From Alloalcanivorax marinus (GTDB lineage: Bacteria; Pseudomonadota; Gammaproteobacteria; Pseudomonadales; Alcanivoracaceae), in the NCBI RefSeq assembly GCF_016906305.1, contig NZ_JADDOL010000014.1:46508-110507 (forward strand): a stretch of DNA of 64,000 nucleotides, read 5' to 3'. Every line of letters begins with the position of its first letter. Position 1 is the first letter of the stretch. Made by a program: the position numbers and the translations under genes. Below the pieces are notes generated by a model. The model had not been told where the DNA came from. It was given only the letters and a program-made list of their open reading frames with translations, and ran no database searches. Positions 40,997 to 50,941 of the stretch are shown here, piece by piece.

Positions 40997-43369
40997 TCAG
41001 TGACCGTGCTTCTCGGCCAGATAGAACCAGGTGCCGAGCACCGAATCCGGGTTCAGGGACACGGAGTCGATGCCCTGCTCCATCAGCCACTTGGCCAGAT
41101 CCGGATGGTCGGACGGCCCCTGGCCGCAGATGCCCACGTACTTCTTGCGGGCGTTGCAGGCGTCGATGGCCATCTTCAGCAGCGCCTTCACCGCCGGGTC
41201 CCGCTCATCGAACAGGTGGCTGATGATGCCGGAGTCCCGGTCCAGGCCCAGGGTCAGCTGGGTCAGGTCGTTGGAGCCGATGGAGAAGCCGTCGAAGTGC
41301 TTGAGGAACTCGTCGGCCAGCAGCGCGTTGGTGGGCAGCTCGCACATCATGATCACGCGCAGGCCGTTTTCGCCACGCTTCAGGCCGTTCTTGGCCAGCA
41401 GATCGATGACCTGCTCCGCTTCACCGGTGGTGCGCACGAAGGGCACCATGATTTCCACGTTGGTGAAGGCCATTTCATCGCGTACTTTCTTGAGCGCCCG
41501 GCATTCCAGCTCGAAGCAGTCGCGGAAGTTTTCGCTGATGTAACGGCTGGCGCCACGGAAGCCCAGCATCGGGTTTTCTTCGTCCGGCTCGTAGAGGCTG
41601 CCGCCGATCAGGTTGGCGTACTCGTTGGACTTGAAGTCGGACAGCCGCACGATCACTTTCTCCGGGAAGAAGGCGGCGGCCAGGGTGGAAATCCCCTCCA
41701 CCAGTTTCTCCACGTAGAAGTCCACCGGATCGTCGTAGCCGGCGATGCGCTTGTCCGCCGCCTGCTGCACGTCGCGGGGCAGCTTGTCGTAGTTGAGCAG
41801 CGCCTTGGGGTGCACGCCGATCATGCGGTTGATGATGAACTCCAGGCGCGCCAGGCCCACGCCCTGGTTGGGCAGGGTGGCGAAATCGAAGGCCCGGTCC
41901 GGGTTGCCCACGTTCATCATGATCTTGAACGGCAGCTTGGGCATGGACTCGATGGAGTTGCGCTGGATGTCGAATTCCAGCTTGCCCTCGTAGATGTTGC
42001 CGGTGTCGCCCTCGGCGCAGGACACGGTCACTTCCTGGCCGTCGCTGAGCAGCTCGGTGGCGTCGCCACAGCCGACGATGGCCGGCACGCCCAGTTCACG
42101 GGCGATGATCGCCGCGTGGCAGGTGCGGCCGCCGCGGTTGGTGACGATGGCGGAGGCGCGCTTCATCACCGGTTCCCAGTCCGGGTCGGTCATGTCGGTG
42201 ACCAGCACGTCGCCGGGCTGCACCCGGTCCATTTCCTTGATGCTGGAAACGATGCGCACCGGGCCGGCGCCGATGCGCTGACCGATGGCGCGGCCTTCCA
42301 CCAGCACCTTGCCGGTCTGCTTGAGCAGGTAGCGCTCCATCACGGAGGCGTCGGAGCGGCTCTTCACCGTCTCCGGGCGGGCCTGCACGATGAACAGCTT
42401 GTTGGAGTCGCCGTCCAGCGCCCACTCGATGTCCATCGGCATGCCGTAGTGTTTTTCGATCTCGATGGCCTGGCGGGACAGGCTCTCCACCTGCTCGTCG
42501 GTGAGACAGAAACGCAGGCGGTCGGCCTGGGCCACGTCCACGGTCTGCACCGACTTACCGGCGCTGGCTTCGCTGCCGTAGACCATTTTCTGCAGCTTGC
42601 TGCCCAGGTTGCGGCGCAGAATGGAGGGCTTCTTGTTGAGCAGGGTCTTCTTGTGAACGTAGAACTCGTCCGGGTTCACGGCGCCCTGCACCACCATTTC
42701 ACCGAGGCCGTAGGAGGCGGTGATGAACACCACGTCGCGGAAGCCGGATTCGGTGTCCAGGGTGAACATCACGCCGGCGGCGCCGGTCTCGGAGCGCACC
42801 ATCTGCTGCACGCCGGCGGACAGTGCCACCAGCTTGTGGTCGAAGCCCTGGTGCACGCGGTAGCTGATGGCGCGGTCGTTGAACAGGGAGGCGAACACTT
42901 CCTTCACGGCCACCATCACATGGTCCAGGCCGCGAATGTTGAGGAAGGTTTCCTGCTGGCCGGCGAAGGACGCGTCCGGCAGGTCCTCGGCGGTGGCGGA
43001 GGAACGCACCGCCACCGGCAGTTCCGCGTTGCCCTCGCCCATCTGCTCGTAGGCGTCACGAATGGCGGCTTCCAGTTCCGGCTGGAACGGCGCGTCCACC
43101 ACCCATTTGCGAATTTTCTCGCCGGTTTCCGCCAGGGCCACCACGTCTTCCACATCCAGCGCGCTCAGGGCGTCGTTGATCCGGGTGGTCAGATCGTTGT
43201 GCTCGAGGAAATCGCGGAACGCCTGCGCGGTGGTCGCGAACCCGCCCGGCACCGACACGCCGGCCGCCGCCAGGTTGCTGATCATCTCGCCAAGGGAGGC
43301 ATTTTTGCCGCCGACGCGTTCCACGTCGTCCTTGCCCAGATCCTGAAACCAGACTACGTACTCCGCCAA
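40997..43369 (-). CDS. ppsA: Phosphoenolpyruvate synthase (pyruvate, water dikinase)
   Basis: A 790-residue three-domain enzyme that makes PEP from pyruvate and ATP. The ATP-grasp domain comes first ([37 protein letters not shown]). The phosphohistidine domain has [16 protein letters not shown]. The C-terminal PEP-binding barrel has [16 protein letters not shown] and [17 protein letters not shown]. Start: TTG at 43369, chosen because AAGGAG lies 7 nt upstream and the product then begins like other PpsA. A 40-nt nested inverted repeat lies in the leader. The divergent neighbour is its regulator ppsR. Confidence 0.94.
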   Translation of the reverse strand: MAEYVVWFQDLGKDDVERVGGKNASLGEMISNLAAAGVSVPGGFATTAQAFRDFLEHNDLTTRINDALSALDVEDVVALAETGEKIRKWVVDAPFQPELEAAIRDAYEQMGEGNAELPVAVRSSATAEDLPDASFAGQQETFLNIRGLDHVMVAVKEVFASLFNDRAISYRVHQGFDHKLVALSAGVQQMVRSETGAAGVMFTLDTESGFRDVVFITASYGLGEMVVQGAVNPDEFYVHKKTLLNKKPSILRRNLGSKLQKMVYGSEASAGKSVQTVDVAQADRLRFCLTDEQVESLSRQAIEIEKHYGMPMDIEWALDGDSNKLFIVQARPETVKSRSDASVMERYLLKQTGKVLVEGRAIGQRIGAGPVRIVSSIKEMDRVQPGDVLVTDMTDPDWEPVMKRASAIVTNRGGRTCHAAIIARELGVPAIVGCGDATELLSDGQEVTVSCAEGDTGNIYEGKLEFDIQRNSIESMPKLPFKIMMNVGNPDRAFDFATLPNQGVGLARLEFIINRMIGVHPKALLNYDKLPRDVQQAADKRIAGYDDPVDFYVEKLVEGISTLAAAFFPEKVIVRLSDFKSNEYANLIGGSLYEPDEENPMLGFRGASRYISENFRDCFELECRALKKVRDEMAFTNVEIMVPFVRTTGEAEQVIDLLAKNGLKRGENGLRVIMMCELPTNALLADEFLKHFDGFSIGSNDLTQLTLGLDRDSGIISHLFDERDPAVKALLKMAIDACNARKKYVGICGQGPSDHPDLAKWLMEQGIDSVSLNPDSVLGTWFYLAEKHGH

Positions 43370-43403
43370 GGGTCGTCTCCTTAAGTGTTGCTGGCCGTGG
43401 AAC

Positions 43404-43443
43404 CCGGGAACGGTGTTGTGCACCGTGTTTCGGCGGTTCCCGG
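43404..43443. repeat. Nested inverted repeat in the ppsA leader
   Basis: Outer arms CCGGGAA/TTCCCGG (43404-43410, 43437-43443) enclose a perfect hairpin ACGGTG-TTGTG-CACCGT (43410-43426). It lies 35-74 nt upstream of the ppsA TTG, downstream of the likely -10 box. It may be an operator or an RNA structure in the 5' leader. Confidence 0.45.
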
Positions 43444-43468
43444 CTTTACCGGAATGAATCGAGGCGCC

Positions 43469-43474
43469 ATTCTA
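43469..43474 (-). promoter_or_regulatory. -10 box candidate for ppsA (TAGAAT)
   Basis: Read on the minus strand this is TAGAAT, 100 nt upstream of the ppsA start. The -35 region is weak. If it is used, the transcript leader contains the whole nested repeat at 43404-43443. Confidence 0.4.
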
Positions 43475-43578
43475 CCCAAAACCACGGCGCTTTGCCCGCC
43501 CGTATTGGCGAAACTGTAACGACGTTTGTTGAACCGCGGCGCGGCCTCGCCCTCGTGCCGCCGAGGAGCCTCAAGTCC

Positions 43579-44397
43579 ATGAAAAGAACCGCTTTTTTCG
43601 TTTCCGACGGGACCGGTATTACCGCCGAGACGATCGGCCACAGTCTGCTCAGTCAATTCGGCAGTATAGAATTTGACCAGGTCACGATTCCCTATGTGCA
43701 GTCCGACGCGCTGGCCCACGAGGCGGTCAATCGCATCAACCGCGCCGCCGAGGACGACGGCGCCAAGCCGGTGGTGTTCTCCACCCTGGTGGACGGCCCG
43801 CAGCGTCAGATCCTGCATACCTGCAACGGCAAGGTGCTGGATCTGTTCACCGCCTTCCAGAAACCCCTGGAGGACGAGCTGGGCGTGTCCGCCAACCACA
43901 AGATCGGCCAGACCCACGCGATCCGCGACCAGCAGGCCTACCGGATCCGCATCAACGCGGTGCACTTCGCCCTCGACAACGACGACGGCGCCCGCACCCG
44001 GGCCTACGATCAGGCGGACCTGATCCTGGTGGGGGTTTCCCGCTCGGGCAAGACGCCCACCTGCCTCTATCTGGCGCTGCAGTTCGGCCTGTTCACCGCC
44101 AACTACCCGCTCACCGAGGACGACTTCGACGACCTGCGCCTGCCCGACGCCCTGGCGCCGCACCGTCACAAGCTGTTCGGTCTGACCATCAACGCGGACC
44201 GGCTCAGCGCCATCCGCAGCGAGCGCAAGGCCGGCAGCCGTTACGCCTCGCCGCGCCAGTGCGACATGGAAGTGCGCGCCCTGCAGGCGCTGTACAACAA
44301 GTTCAACATTCCCCACCTGGACGCCACCGAACTGTCCATCGAGGAAATCAGCACCCGCATTCTCGCCATGACCGGTCTGCAGCGGCGGCTGCAGTAG
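43579..44397 (+). CDS. ppsR: PEP synthase regulatory protein (bifunctional kinase/phosphorylase)
   Basis: A 272-residue DUF299 protein, MKRTAFFVSDGTGITAETIGHS at the N-terminus, with the P-loop GVSRSGKTPT in the middle. It inactivates PpsA by ADP-dependent phosphorylation of a Thr next to the catalytic His and reverses this by Pi-dependent phosphorolysis. Its position divergent from ppsA supports the assignment. ATG 43579 follows GAGGAG at 10 nt. It ends 7 nt from the convergent prpD stop. Confidence 0.93.
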   Translation: MKRTAFFVSDGTGITAETIGHSLLSQFGSIEFDQVTIPYVQSDALAHEAVNRINRAAEDDGAKPVVFSTLVDGPQRQILHTCNGKVLDLFTAFQKPLEDELGVSANHKIGQTHAIRDQQAYRIRINAVHFALDNDDGARTRAYDQADLILVGVSRSGKTPTCLYLALQFGLFTANYPLTEDDFDDLRLPDALAPHRHKLFGLTINADRLSAIRSERKAGSRYASPRQCDMEVRALQALYNKFNIPHLDATELSIEEISTRILAMTGLQRRLQ

Positions 44398-44404
44398 GCG
44401 GGGC

Positions 44405-45889
44405 TTAAATCACGAATCCTTCCATGAACTCGTTGACCGGCGTGGTCTCCAGCCGGTCCGCGTCGGCGCACAGCTCGAACAACGCCCGGGCCCGGCCCGC
44501 CGGGAAGCGGGTGGCCAGGTTGCGGCGGAATTTTTCCTCCAGCAGCGGAACGCCCTCCTCCCGCCGGCGCCGGTGGCCGATGGGGTATTCCACCGCCACC
44601 TTGTCGGTGTGCCCGCCGTCGCGGAAAAACACCTGCACGGCGTTGGCGATGGAGCGCTTGTCCGGGTCGTGGTAATCCCGGGAATAGTCCGGATCCTCCA
44701 CCACCTCCATCTTTCCGCGCAGCTGGTCGATCAGCGGGTGCGCTTCGTGGAAGGCGTCCTCGTAATGCTCCGCGGTCAGGTCCCCGTACAGCAACGGCAC
44801 CGCCGTCATGTACTGCAGGCAGTGGTCGCGGTCCGCCGGGTTCGACAGCGGGCCTTCCTTGGAGATGATGCGGATGGCGGAATCGTGGGTGGTGAGCACG
44901 ATCCGGTCGATCTCCTCAATGCGATCACGGACCTGGGGATGCAGCCGCACCGCCGCCTCGCAGGCGGTCTGGGCGTGGAATTCCGCCGGGAAGCTGATCT
45001 TGAACAGAATGTTTTCCATCACGTAGCTGCCGAATTCCCGTTGAAAACGGAAGCGGCGCTCGCTCTCCGGCTTGAGCTTCTGGTCCTTGTTGGTCTTGGC
45101 GAACAGCACATCGTAGAAGCCCCACTGCGGCGCGCTGAGCGCCCCGGGGATGCCCATCTCGCCGCGCAGAGCAATGTCCGCCAGGCGCACCGCCCGGCTG
45201 GTGGCATCGCCGGCGGCCCAGGATTTGCGTGAGCCCGCGTTGGGCGCGTGCCGGTAGGTGCGCAGCGCCTGACCGTCCACCCAGGCATGGGAGACGGCGG
45301 ACAGCAGCTGCTCCCGGTCGGCGCCCATCATTCTGGCCGCCACGGCGGTGGACGCCACCTTGACCAGCAGCACATGGTCGAGCCCCACCCGGTTGAAGGA
45401 ATTCTCCAGGGCCAGCACGCCCTGGATTTCGTGGGCCATGACCATGGCCTCGAGCACGTCCTTCATTACCAGCGGCGCGCGGCCGTTGGCGAGCTGTTTC
45501 TGGGACAGATGGTCGGCCACCGCCAGGATCGCGCCGAGGTTGTCCGACGGGTGGCCCCACTCCGCCGCCAGCCAGGTGTCGTTGTAATCCAGCCAGCGCA
45601 CGATGCAGCCGATGTCCCAGGCCGCCTTCACCGGGTCCAGCCGGTGTGGCGTGCCCGGTACCCGGGCGCCGTGGGGCACCACCGTGCCCTCCACCAGTGG
45701 CCCCAGGTGCTTGGTGCACTCGGGGAACCGCAACGCCAGCAGCCCGCAGCCCAGGGTATCCATCAGACAATGGCGGGCGGTGCGCCAGGCCTCCGGGGAC
45801 GTCACCCGATAGTCGAGCACGTAGTCGACGATGGCCTGGATTTCCGGATCGTAATCCGGGCGTTGGTTCTGCTCCACGTTGCCGGTCAT
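44405..45889 (-). CDS. prpD: 2-methylcitrate dehydratase
   Basis: A 494-residue MmgE/PrpD enzyme that dehydrates 2-methylcitrate to 2-methyl-cis-aconitate. Typical stretches are [40 protein letters not shown] and HQEIQGV-like helical segments. An excellent AAGGAGG lies 4 nt before the ATG. It is the last gene of the prp operon, separated from prpF by 102 bp holding a REP-like repeat. With acnD-prpF also present, the operon encodes two routes for the same step. Confidence 0.93.
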   Translation of the reverse strand: MTGNVEQNQRPDYDPEIQAIVDYVLDYRVTSPEAWRTARHCLMDTLGCGLLALRFPECTKHLGPLVEGTVVPHGARVPGTPHRLDPVKAAWDIGCIVRWLDYNDTWLAAEWGHPSDNLGAILAVADHLSQKQLANGRAPLVMKDVLEAMVMAHEIQGVLALENSFNRVGLDHVLLVKVASTAVAARMMGADREQLLSAVSHAWVDGQALRTYRHAPNAGSRKSWAAGDATSRAVRLADIALRGEMGIPGALSAPQWGFYDVLFAKTNKDQKLKPESERRFRFQREFGSYVMENILFKISFPAEFHAQTACEAAVRLHPQVRDRIEEIDRIVLTTHDSAIRIISKEGPLSNPADRDHCLQYMTAVPLLYGDLTAEHYEDAFHEAHPLIDQLRGKMEVVEDPDYSRDYHDPDKRSIANAVQVFFRDGGHTDKVAVEYPIGHRRRREEGVPLLEEKFRRNLATRFPAGRARALFELCADADRLETTPVNEFMEGFVI

Positions 45890-45928
45890 GGTGCCTCCTT
45901 GACGATGTGTTCGGTTGGCGGCGGAGCT

Positions 45929-45981
45929 ATCGCGGCTAAAGTCGCTCCTACGTGAATTGCAGGCGCGACTTCAGTCGCGAT
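45929..45981. repeat. REP-like inverted repeat, copy 3
   Basis: Arms of 17 nt (45929-45945 and 45965-45981) match at 15 positions; the right arm is GCGACTTCAGTCGCGAT, nearly identical to copy 1. It lies inside the prp operon between prpF and prpD, so it could lower prpD expression or protect upstream mRNA from exonucleases. Confidence 0.75.
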
Positions 45982-45991
45982 CCGGCGGTGC

Positions 45992-47173
45992 TTACGACAG
46001 CACGTCGCCGGGCACGCGCACCCAGCCTTCCATCAACACCCGGGCACTGCGGCTCATGGTCGCCTTGGTCACCACCCAGCCGTCACCTTCCCGGCGGGCC
46101 TCGCCGCCCACCTTGAGGGTGCCGGAGGGGTGGCCGAAGCGCACCGCGTTGCGTTCACCGCCGCCGGCCGCCTCGCTCACCAGGGTGCCCGGAATCGCGG
46201 CGGCGGTGCCGATGGCCACCGCCGCCGTGCCCATCATGGCATGGTGCAGCTTGCCCATCGACAGGGCCCGCACCAGCAGATCGATGTCCCCGGCGGCCAC
46301 GGTTTTGCCGCTGGACGCGGTGTAGGCCGCCGGCGGCGCCACGAACGCCACCTTCGGGGTGTGCTGGCGCTGTTCCGCTTCCTCCAGGGACTGAATCAGG
46401 CCCATGCGCAGGGCGCCGTGGGCGCGGATCGTTTCAAAGCGGGCCAGGGCCCGGGCGTCCTCGTTGATGTCGCCCTGCAGCTCGGTGCCGGTGTAGCCGA
46501 TGTCCGCCGCGTTGACGAACACGGTGGGGATGCCGGCATTGATCATGGTCGCCTTGAGGGTGCCGATGCCCGGTACCTCCAGGTCGTCCACCGGATTGCC
46601 GGTGGGGAACAGAGCGCCCTCCCCGTCCGCCGGATCCAGGAACTCGATCCGGACCTCGGCGGCGGGAAAGGTGACGCCGTCCAGCTCGAAGTCGCCGGTT
46701 TCCTGGACCTGACCGTCGGTGATCGGGATGCGGGCGATGATGGTCTTCTCGATATTGGCCTGCCAGATGCGGATTTCCGCCTCGCCGTTATCCGGCACCC
46801 GGGCCGGGTCCACCAGCCCGTTGCTGATGGCGAAAGCCCCCACCGCGGCGGTCAGGTTGCCGCAGTTGCCGCTCCAGTCGATGAACGGCTTGTCGATGGA
46901 CACCTGGCCGAACAGATAATCCACGTCGTGGCCTTCGCGGGCGCTGGCGGACAGAATCACCGTCTTGCTGGTGCTGGAGGTGGCGCCGCCCATGCCGTCG
47001 GTGTGCTTGCCGTAGGGGTCCGGGCTGCCGATCACCCGCAGCAACAGCCGGTCCCGGGCGGCGCCGGGCACCCGGGCGGCTTCCGGCAGATCGTCGAGCC
47101 GGAAGAACACGCCCTTGCTGGTGCCGCCACGCATATAGGTGGCGGGGATGCGGATTTGTGGTGCGTGGCTCAT
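45992..47173 (-). CDS. prpF: 2-methylaconitate cis-trans isomerase
   Basis: A 393-residue diaminopimelate-epimerase-fold isomerase. It begins with IPATYMRGGTSKGVFF (a family hallmark), followed by GSPDPYGKHTDGMGGATSST and the Cys-containing WSGNCGNLTAAVG. PrpF converts the trans isomer made by AcnD to the cis form used by the next step, and is required with AcnD. It lies 16 nt after the acnD stop. Confidence 0.93.
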   Translation of the reverse strand: MSHAPQIRIPATYMRGGTSKGVFFRLDDLPEAARVPGAARDRLLLRVIGSPDPYGKHTDGMGGATSSTSKTVILSASAREGHDVDYLFGQVSIDKPFIDWSGNCGNLTAAVGAFAISNGLVDPARVPDNGEAEIRIWQANIEKTIIARIPITDGQVQETGDFELDGVTFPAAEVRIEFLDPADGEGALFPTGNPVDDLEVPGIGTLKATMINAGIPTVFVNAADIGYTGTELQGDINEDARALARFETIRAHGALRMGLIQSLEEAEQRQHTPKVAFVAPPAAYTASSGKTVAAGDIDLLVRALSMGKLHHAMMGTAAVAIGTAAAIPGTLVSEAAGGGERNAVRFGHPSGTLKVGGEARREGDGWVVTKATMSRSARVLMEGWVRVPGDVLS

Positions 47174-47189
47174 GGTTGTCTCGCTCGCT

Positions 47190-49784
47190 TCAGGCCGCGG
47201 AATCCGCCATGAATTCCTTGGCGAATTTCTGCAGGATGCCGCCGGCGGAATACACCGACACTTCCTCGGCGGTGTCCAGGCGGCAGATCACCGGCACCCG
47301 TTCCACCTCGCCGTTGGCGCGATGCACCACCAGGGTCAGGGTGGCGCGCGGGGCCGGCTCGCCTTCCACGTCGTAGACCTCGGTGCCGTCCAGGCCCAGG
47401 GTCTTGCGGGTGGTGCCGTCCTGGAACTGCAGGGGCATCACGCCCATGCCGATCAGGTTGGTGCGGTGGATGCGCTCGAAGCCTTCGGCGACGATCGCTT
47501 CCACCCCGGCCAGCGCCACGCCCTTGGCCGCCCAGTCCCGGGACGAGCCCTGGCCGTAGTCGGCGCCGGCGATGATGATCAGCGGCTGCTTGCGCTGCAT
47601 GTAGGTTTCGATGGCTTCCCACATGCGCATCACCTCGCCGTCCGGTTCCACCCGCGCCAGGGAGCCCTGGATCACCTCGCCGTTCTCGTCCCGCACCATT
47701 TCGTTGAACAGCTTGGGATTGGCCAGGGTGGCCCGCTGGGCGGTCAGGTGGTCGCCGCGATGGGTGGCGTAGGAGTTAAAGTCCTCCTCCGGCAGCCCCA
47801 TCTTGTGCAGGTAGGCGCCGGCGGCGCTGTCCAGCAGGATGGCGTTGGACGGCGACAGGTGGTCGGTGGTGATGTTGTCCGGCAGCACCGCCAGGGGCCG
47901 CATGCCCTTGAGCGCGCGCGCCTCGGCCATGGTGCCTTCCCAGTACGGCGGACGGCGGATGTAGGTGCTTTGCGGGCGCCAGTCATAGAGCGGACTGGCG
48001 GCGCGCTCGTCGCCGCCTTTCTTTTCGAACATGGGAATGTAGGTGGCGCGGAACTGATCCGGCTTGACGCTGGCCTTGACGATGGCATCGATCTCGCCGT
48101 CGTCGGGCCAGATGTCCTTGAGGTAAACCGGCCGGCCGTCCGGGTCGTGGCCGAGCGCGTCCTTCTCGATGTCGAAGCGGATGGTCCCGGCGATGGCATA
48201 GGCCACCACCAGCGGCGGCGAGGCCAGGAACGCCTGCTTGGCGTAGGGATGAATGCGGCCGTCGAAGTTACGGTTACCGGACAGCACCGCGGTGGCATAC
48301 AGATCGCGGTCGATCACTTCCTGCTGGATCTTCGGATCCAGGGCACCGCTCATGCCGTTGCAGGTGGTGCAGGCGAACGCCACCACGTCGAAGCCCAGGG
48401 TTTGCAGCTCGGGCAGCAAATTGGCCGCTTCCAGATACATCTTCACGGTCTTGGAGCCCGGCGCCAGGGAAGACTTCACCCAGGGCTTGCGGAACAGACC
48501 GAGCCGGTTGGCGTTCCGCGCGATCAGACCGGCGGCGATCATATTGCGCGGGTTGCTGGTGTTGGTGCAGGAGGTGATGGCGGCGATGATCACCGCCCCG
48601 TCGGGCATTTCGCCTTCTTTCTCCTGCCATTCGCCGGCCACGCCCCGGTTGCGCAGCTCCGACACCGGCAGCAGCGCATGGGGGTTGGACGGGCCGGCCA
48701 GGTTGCGGCCGACGCTGGACAGGTCGAAGGTCAGCACCCGCTCGTACTCGGCGTCCTTCAGGTCGTCCGCCCACAGGCCGGTTTCCCGGGCGAACGCTTC
48801 CACCAGCGCCACCTGCTCGTCGTCACGGCCGGTGAGTTTCAGGTAATCGATGGTCTGGCCGTCGATAAAAAACATGCCGGCGGTGGCGCCGTATTCCGGC
48901 GTCATGTTGGCGATGGTGGCGCGGTCGCCCACGGACAGGCTGTCGGCGCCCTCGCCGTAGAATTCCAGGTAGGCACCCACCACCCGCTCGCGGCGCAGGA
49001 ACTCGGTGATCGCCAGCACCATGTCGGTGCCGGTGATGCCCGGTTGCAGCTTGCCGGTGAGTTCCACGCCGACGATGTCGGGCAGACGCATCATGGACGG
49101 GTTGCCGAGCATCACGTTCTCGGCTTCCAGGCCGCCCACGCCCACGGAAATCACGCCCAGGGCGTCGACCATGGGGGTGTGGCTGTCGGTGCCCACGCAG
49201 GTGTCCGGAAACGCGACGCCGTCCTTGACCTGCACCACCGGCGACATCTTCTCCAGGTTGATCTGGTGCATGATGCCGTTGCCCGGCGGAATCACGTCCA
49301 CGTTGTCGAAGGCGGTCTTGGTCCAGTTGATGAAGTGGAAGCGGTCCTCGTTGCGCCGCTCCTCCACCGCCCGGTTCTTCTCGAAGGCGCCCTCCTCGAA
49401 GCCCGGGTGTTCCACTGCCAGCGAGTGGTCGACGATCAGCTGGGTGGGCACCACCGGGTTGACCTGGGACGGGTCCCCGCCCTTCTCGGCGATGGCATCG
49501 CGCAGACCGGCCAGGTCCACCAGGGCGGTCTGGCCGAGGATGTCGTGGCACACCACCCGCGCCGGGTACCAGGGAAAGTCCAGGTCGCGCTTGCGCTCGA
49601 TCAGCTGCTTGAGCGAATCGGTGAGCGCCGCCGGCTCGCAGCGGCGCACCAGTTGCTCGGCGAGAATGCGCGAGGTGTACGGCAGCTTGGCGTAGGCACC
49701 GGGCTGGATCGCCTCCACCGCCGCGCGGGTGTCGAAGTAATCCAGATCGGTGCCGGGAAGGCGTTTGCGGTATTCGCTGTTCAT
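47190..49784 (-). CDS. acnD: Fe/S-dependent 2-methylisocitrate dehydratase AcnD
   Basis: An 864-residue aconitase-superfamily enzyme. Cluster-binding cysteines are in ITSCTNTSNP and CTTCNGMSG, and the swivel domain has DYGQGSSRDWAAKG. The N-terminus (MNSEYRKRLPGTDLDYFDTR) and the prp context mark it as AcnD rather than AcnA. It dehydrates 2-methylcitrate and works with PrpF. Its ATG at 49784 follows the prpC stop with one base between (TGA-G-ATG), so translation is coupled. Confidence 0.92.
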   Translation of the reverse strand: MNSEYRKRLPGTDLDYFDTRAAVEAIQPGAYAKLPYTSRILAEQLVRRCEPAALTDSLKQLIERKRDLDFPWYPARVVCHDILGQTALVDLAGLRDAIAEKGGDPSQVNPVVPTQLIVDHSLAVEHPGFEEGAFEKNRAVEERRNEDRFHFINWTKTAFDNVDVIPPGNGIMHQINLEKMSPVVQVKDGVAFPDTCVGTDSHTPMVDALGVISVGVGGLEAENVMLGNPSMMRLPDIVGVELTGKLQPGITGTDMVLAITEFLRRERVVGAYLEFYGEGADSLSVGDRATIANMTPEYGATAGMFFIDGQTIDYLKLTGRDDEQVALVEAFARETGLWADDLKDAEYERVLTFDLSSVGRNLAGPSNPHALLPVSELRNRGVAGEWQEKEGEMPDGAVIIAAITSCTNTSNPRNMIAAGLIARNANRLGLFRKPWVKSSLAPGSKTVKMYLEAANLLPELQTLGFDVVAFACTTCNGMSGALDPKIQQEVIDRDLYATAVLSGNRNFDGRIHPYAKQAFLASPPLVVAYAIAGTIRFDIEKDALGHDPDGRPVYLKDIWPDDGEIDAIVKASVKPDQFRATYIPMFEKKGGDERAASPLYDWRPQSTYIRRPPYWEGTMAEARALKGMRPLAVLPDNITTDHLSPSNAILLDSAAGAYLHKMGLPEEDFNSYATHRGDHLTAQRATLANPKLFNEMVRDENGEVIQGSLARVEPDGEVMRMWEAIETYMQRKQPLIIIAGADYGQGSSRDWAAKGVALAGVEAIVAEGFERIHRTNLIGMGVMPLQFQDGTTRKTLGLDGTEVYDVEGEPAPRATLTLVVHRANGEVERVPVICRLDTAEEVSVYSAGGILQKFAKEFMADSAA

Positions 49785-49785
49785 C

Positions 49786-50919
49786 TCAACCCCGCTCGGC
49801 AATCGGCGTCACCTTGCGCAGCTCCGGCCCGGTGTACTCGGCGCTGGGACGGATAATGCGGTTGTCCGAGCGCTGTTCGAATACATGGGCGGCCCAGCCG
49901 GTCAGGCGGCTCATCACGAAGATCGGCGTGAACAGCTTGGTGGGAATGTCCATGAAGTGGTAGGCGGAGGCGTGGAAGAAATCCGCGTTGCAGAACAGCT
50001 TCTTCTCGCGCCACATCACTTCCTCGCAGCGCACGGAAATGTTGTACAGGTTCTCGCCGTTCACGTCCCGGGACAGCTTCTCGGACCAGTGCTTGATGAT
50101 GGCGTTGCGCGGGTCGGACTCGCGGTAGATCGCGTGGCCGAAGCCCATGATCTTTTCCTTGCGCTCGAGCATGCCGAGCATGCCTTTTTCCGCGTCGTCC
50201 GGATCCTTGAAGTTCTCGATCATTTCCATGGCCGCCTCGTTGGCTCCGCCGTGCAGCGGGCCGCGCAGGGTGCCGATGGCGCCGGTGATGCAGCTGTGCA
50301 GATCGCTGAGCGTGGACGCGCACACCCGGGCGGTGAAGGTGGAGGCGTTGAACTCGTGCTCCGCGTACAGGATCAGCGACACGTGCATGACGTTTTCGTG
50401 CAGCGCGTTGGGCTTCTCACCGCGCAGCAGGTGCAGGAAGTGGCCGCCGATGGAGTCGTCATCGGTTTCGGTTTCCACGCGCACGCCGTCATGGCTGTAG
50501 CGGTACCAGTAGCAGATGATGCTCGGGAACGCCGCCAGCAGACGGTCGGTGGCGTCTTCCTGCTGGTCGAAACTTTCCTCGGTTTCCAGGTTGCCGAGCA
50601 TGGAGCAGCCGGTGCGCATCACGTCCATGGGATGGGCGTCCTTGGGGATCCGCTCCAGCACTTCCTTGAGCGGCTGGGGCAGACCGCGCAGACCCTTGAG
50701 CTTTTTCTTGTAGGCGTCCAGCTGAGCCTGGTCGGGCAGTTCGCCCTTCAGGATCAGATGGGCCACTTCCTCGAACTGGCAGTTCTCCGCCAGATCCTTG
50801 ACGTCATAGCCACGGTAGGTCAGCCCGGAACCGCTTTTGCCCACGGTGGAAAGGGCCGTTTTGCCCGCTACCTGGCCGCGCAGGCCGGCGCCGCTGAGTT
50901 GCTTCTCTGCCATTGTCAT
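49786..50919 (-). CDS. prpC: 2-methylcitrate synthase
   Basis: A 377-residue type I citrate synthase-family enzyme joining propionyl-CoA and oxaloacetate. It carries ILYAEHEFNASTFTARVCAS, GPLHGGANEAAM and GFGHAIYRESDPR, the His/His/Asp active-site regions of the family. Two start codons, 50919 and 50913, follow GAGG; the second is better spaced. It lies 22 nt after prpB. Context separates it from housekeeping citrate synthase. Confidence 0.93.
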   Translation of the reverse strand: MTMAEKQLSGAGLRGQVAGKTALSTVGKSGSGLTYRGYDVKDLAENCQFEEVAHLILKGELPDQAQLDAYKKKLKGLRGLPQPLKEVLERIPKDAHPMDVMRTGCSMLGNLETEESFDQQEDATDRLLAAFPSIICYWYRYSHDGVRVETETDDDSIGGHFLHLLRGEKPNALHENVMHVSLILYAEHEFNASTFTARVCASTLSDLHSCITGAIGTLRGPLHGGANEAAMEMIENFKDPDDAEKGMLGMLERKEKIMGFGHAIYRESDPRNAIIKHWSEKLSRDVNGENLYNISVRCEEVMWREKKLFCNADFFHASAYHFMDIPTKLFTPIFVMSRLTGWAAHVFEQRSDNRIIRPSAEYTGPELRKVTPIAERG

Positions 50920-50941
50920 CGTCCTCGTATTGCCGGTTCCG

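Noticed and set aside
40640..43384. Long open frame (over 900 codons) on the plus strand opposite ppsA
   Set aside because: It mirrors the codon phase of ppsA and is rich in His, Gln, Val and Gly, the usual composition of antisense frames in GC-rich genes. It has no recognisable domain.
47139..49856. Long plus-strand open frame (about 900 codons) opposite acnD
   Set aside because: Same antisense composition artefact; acnD on the other strand has full domain support.
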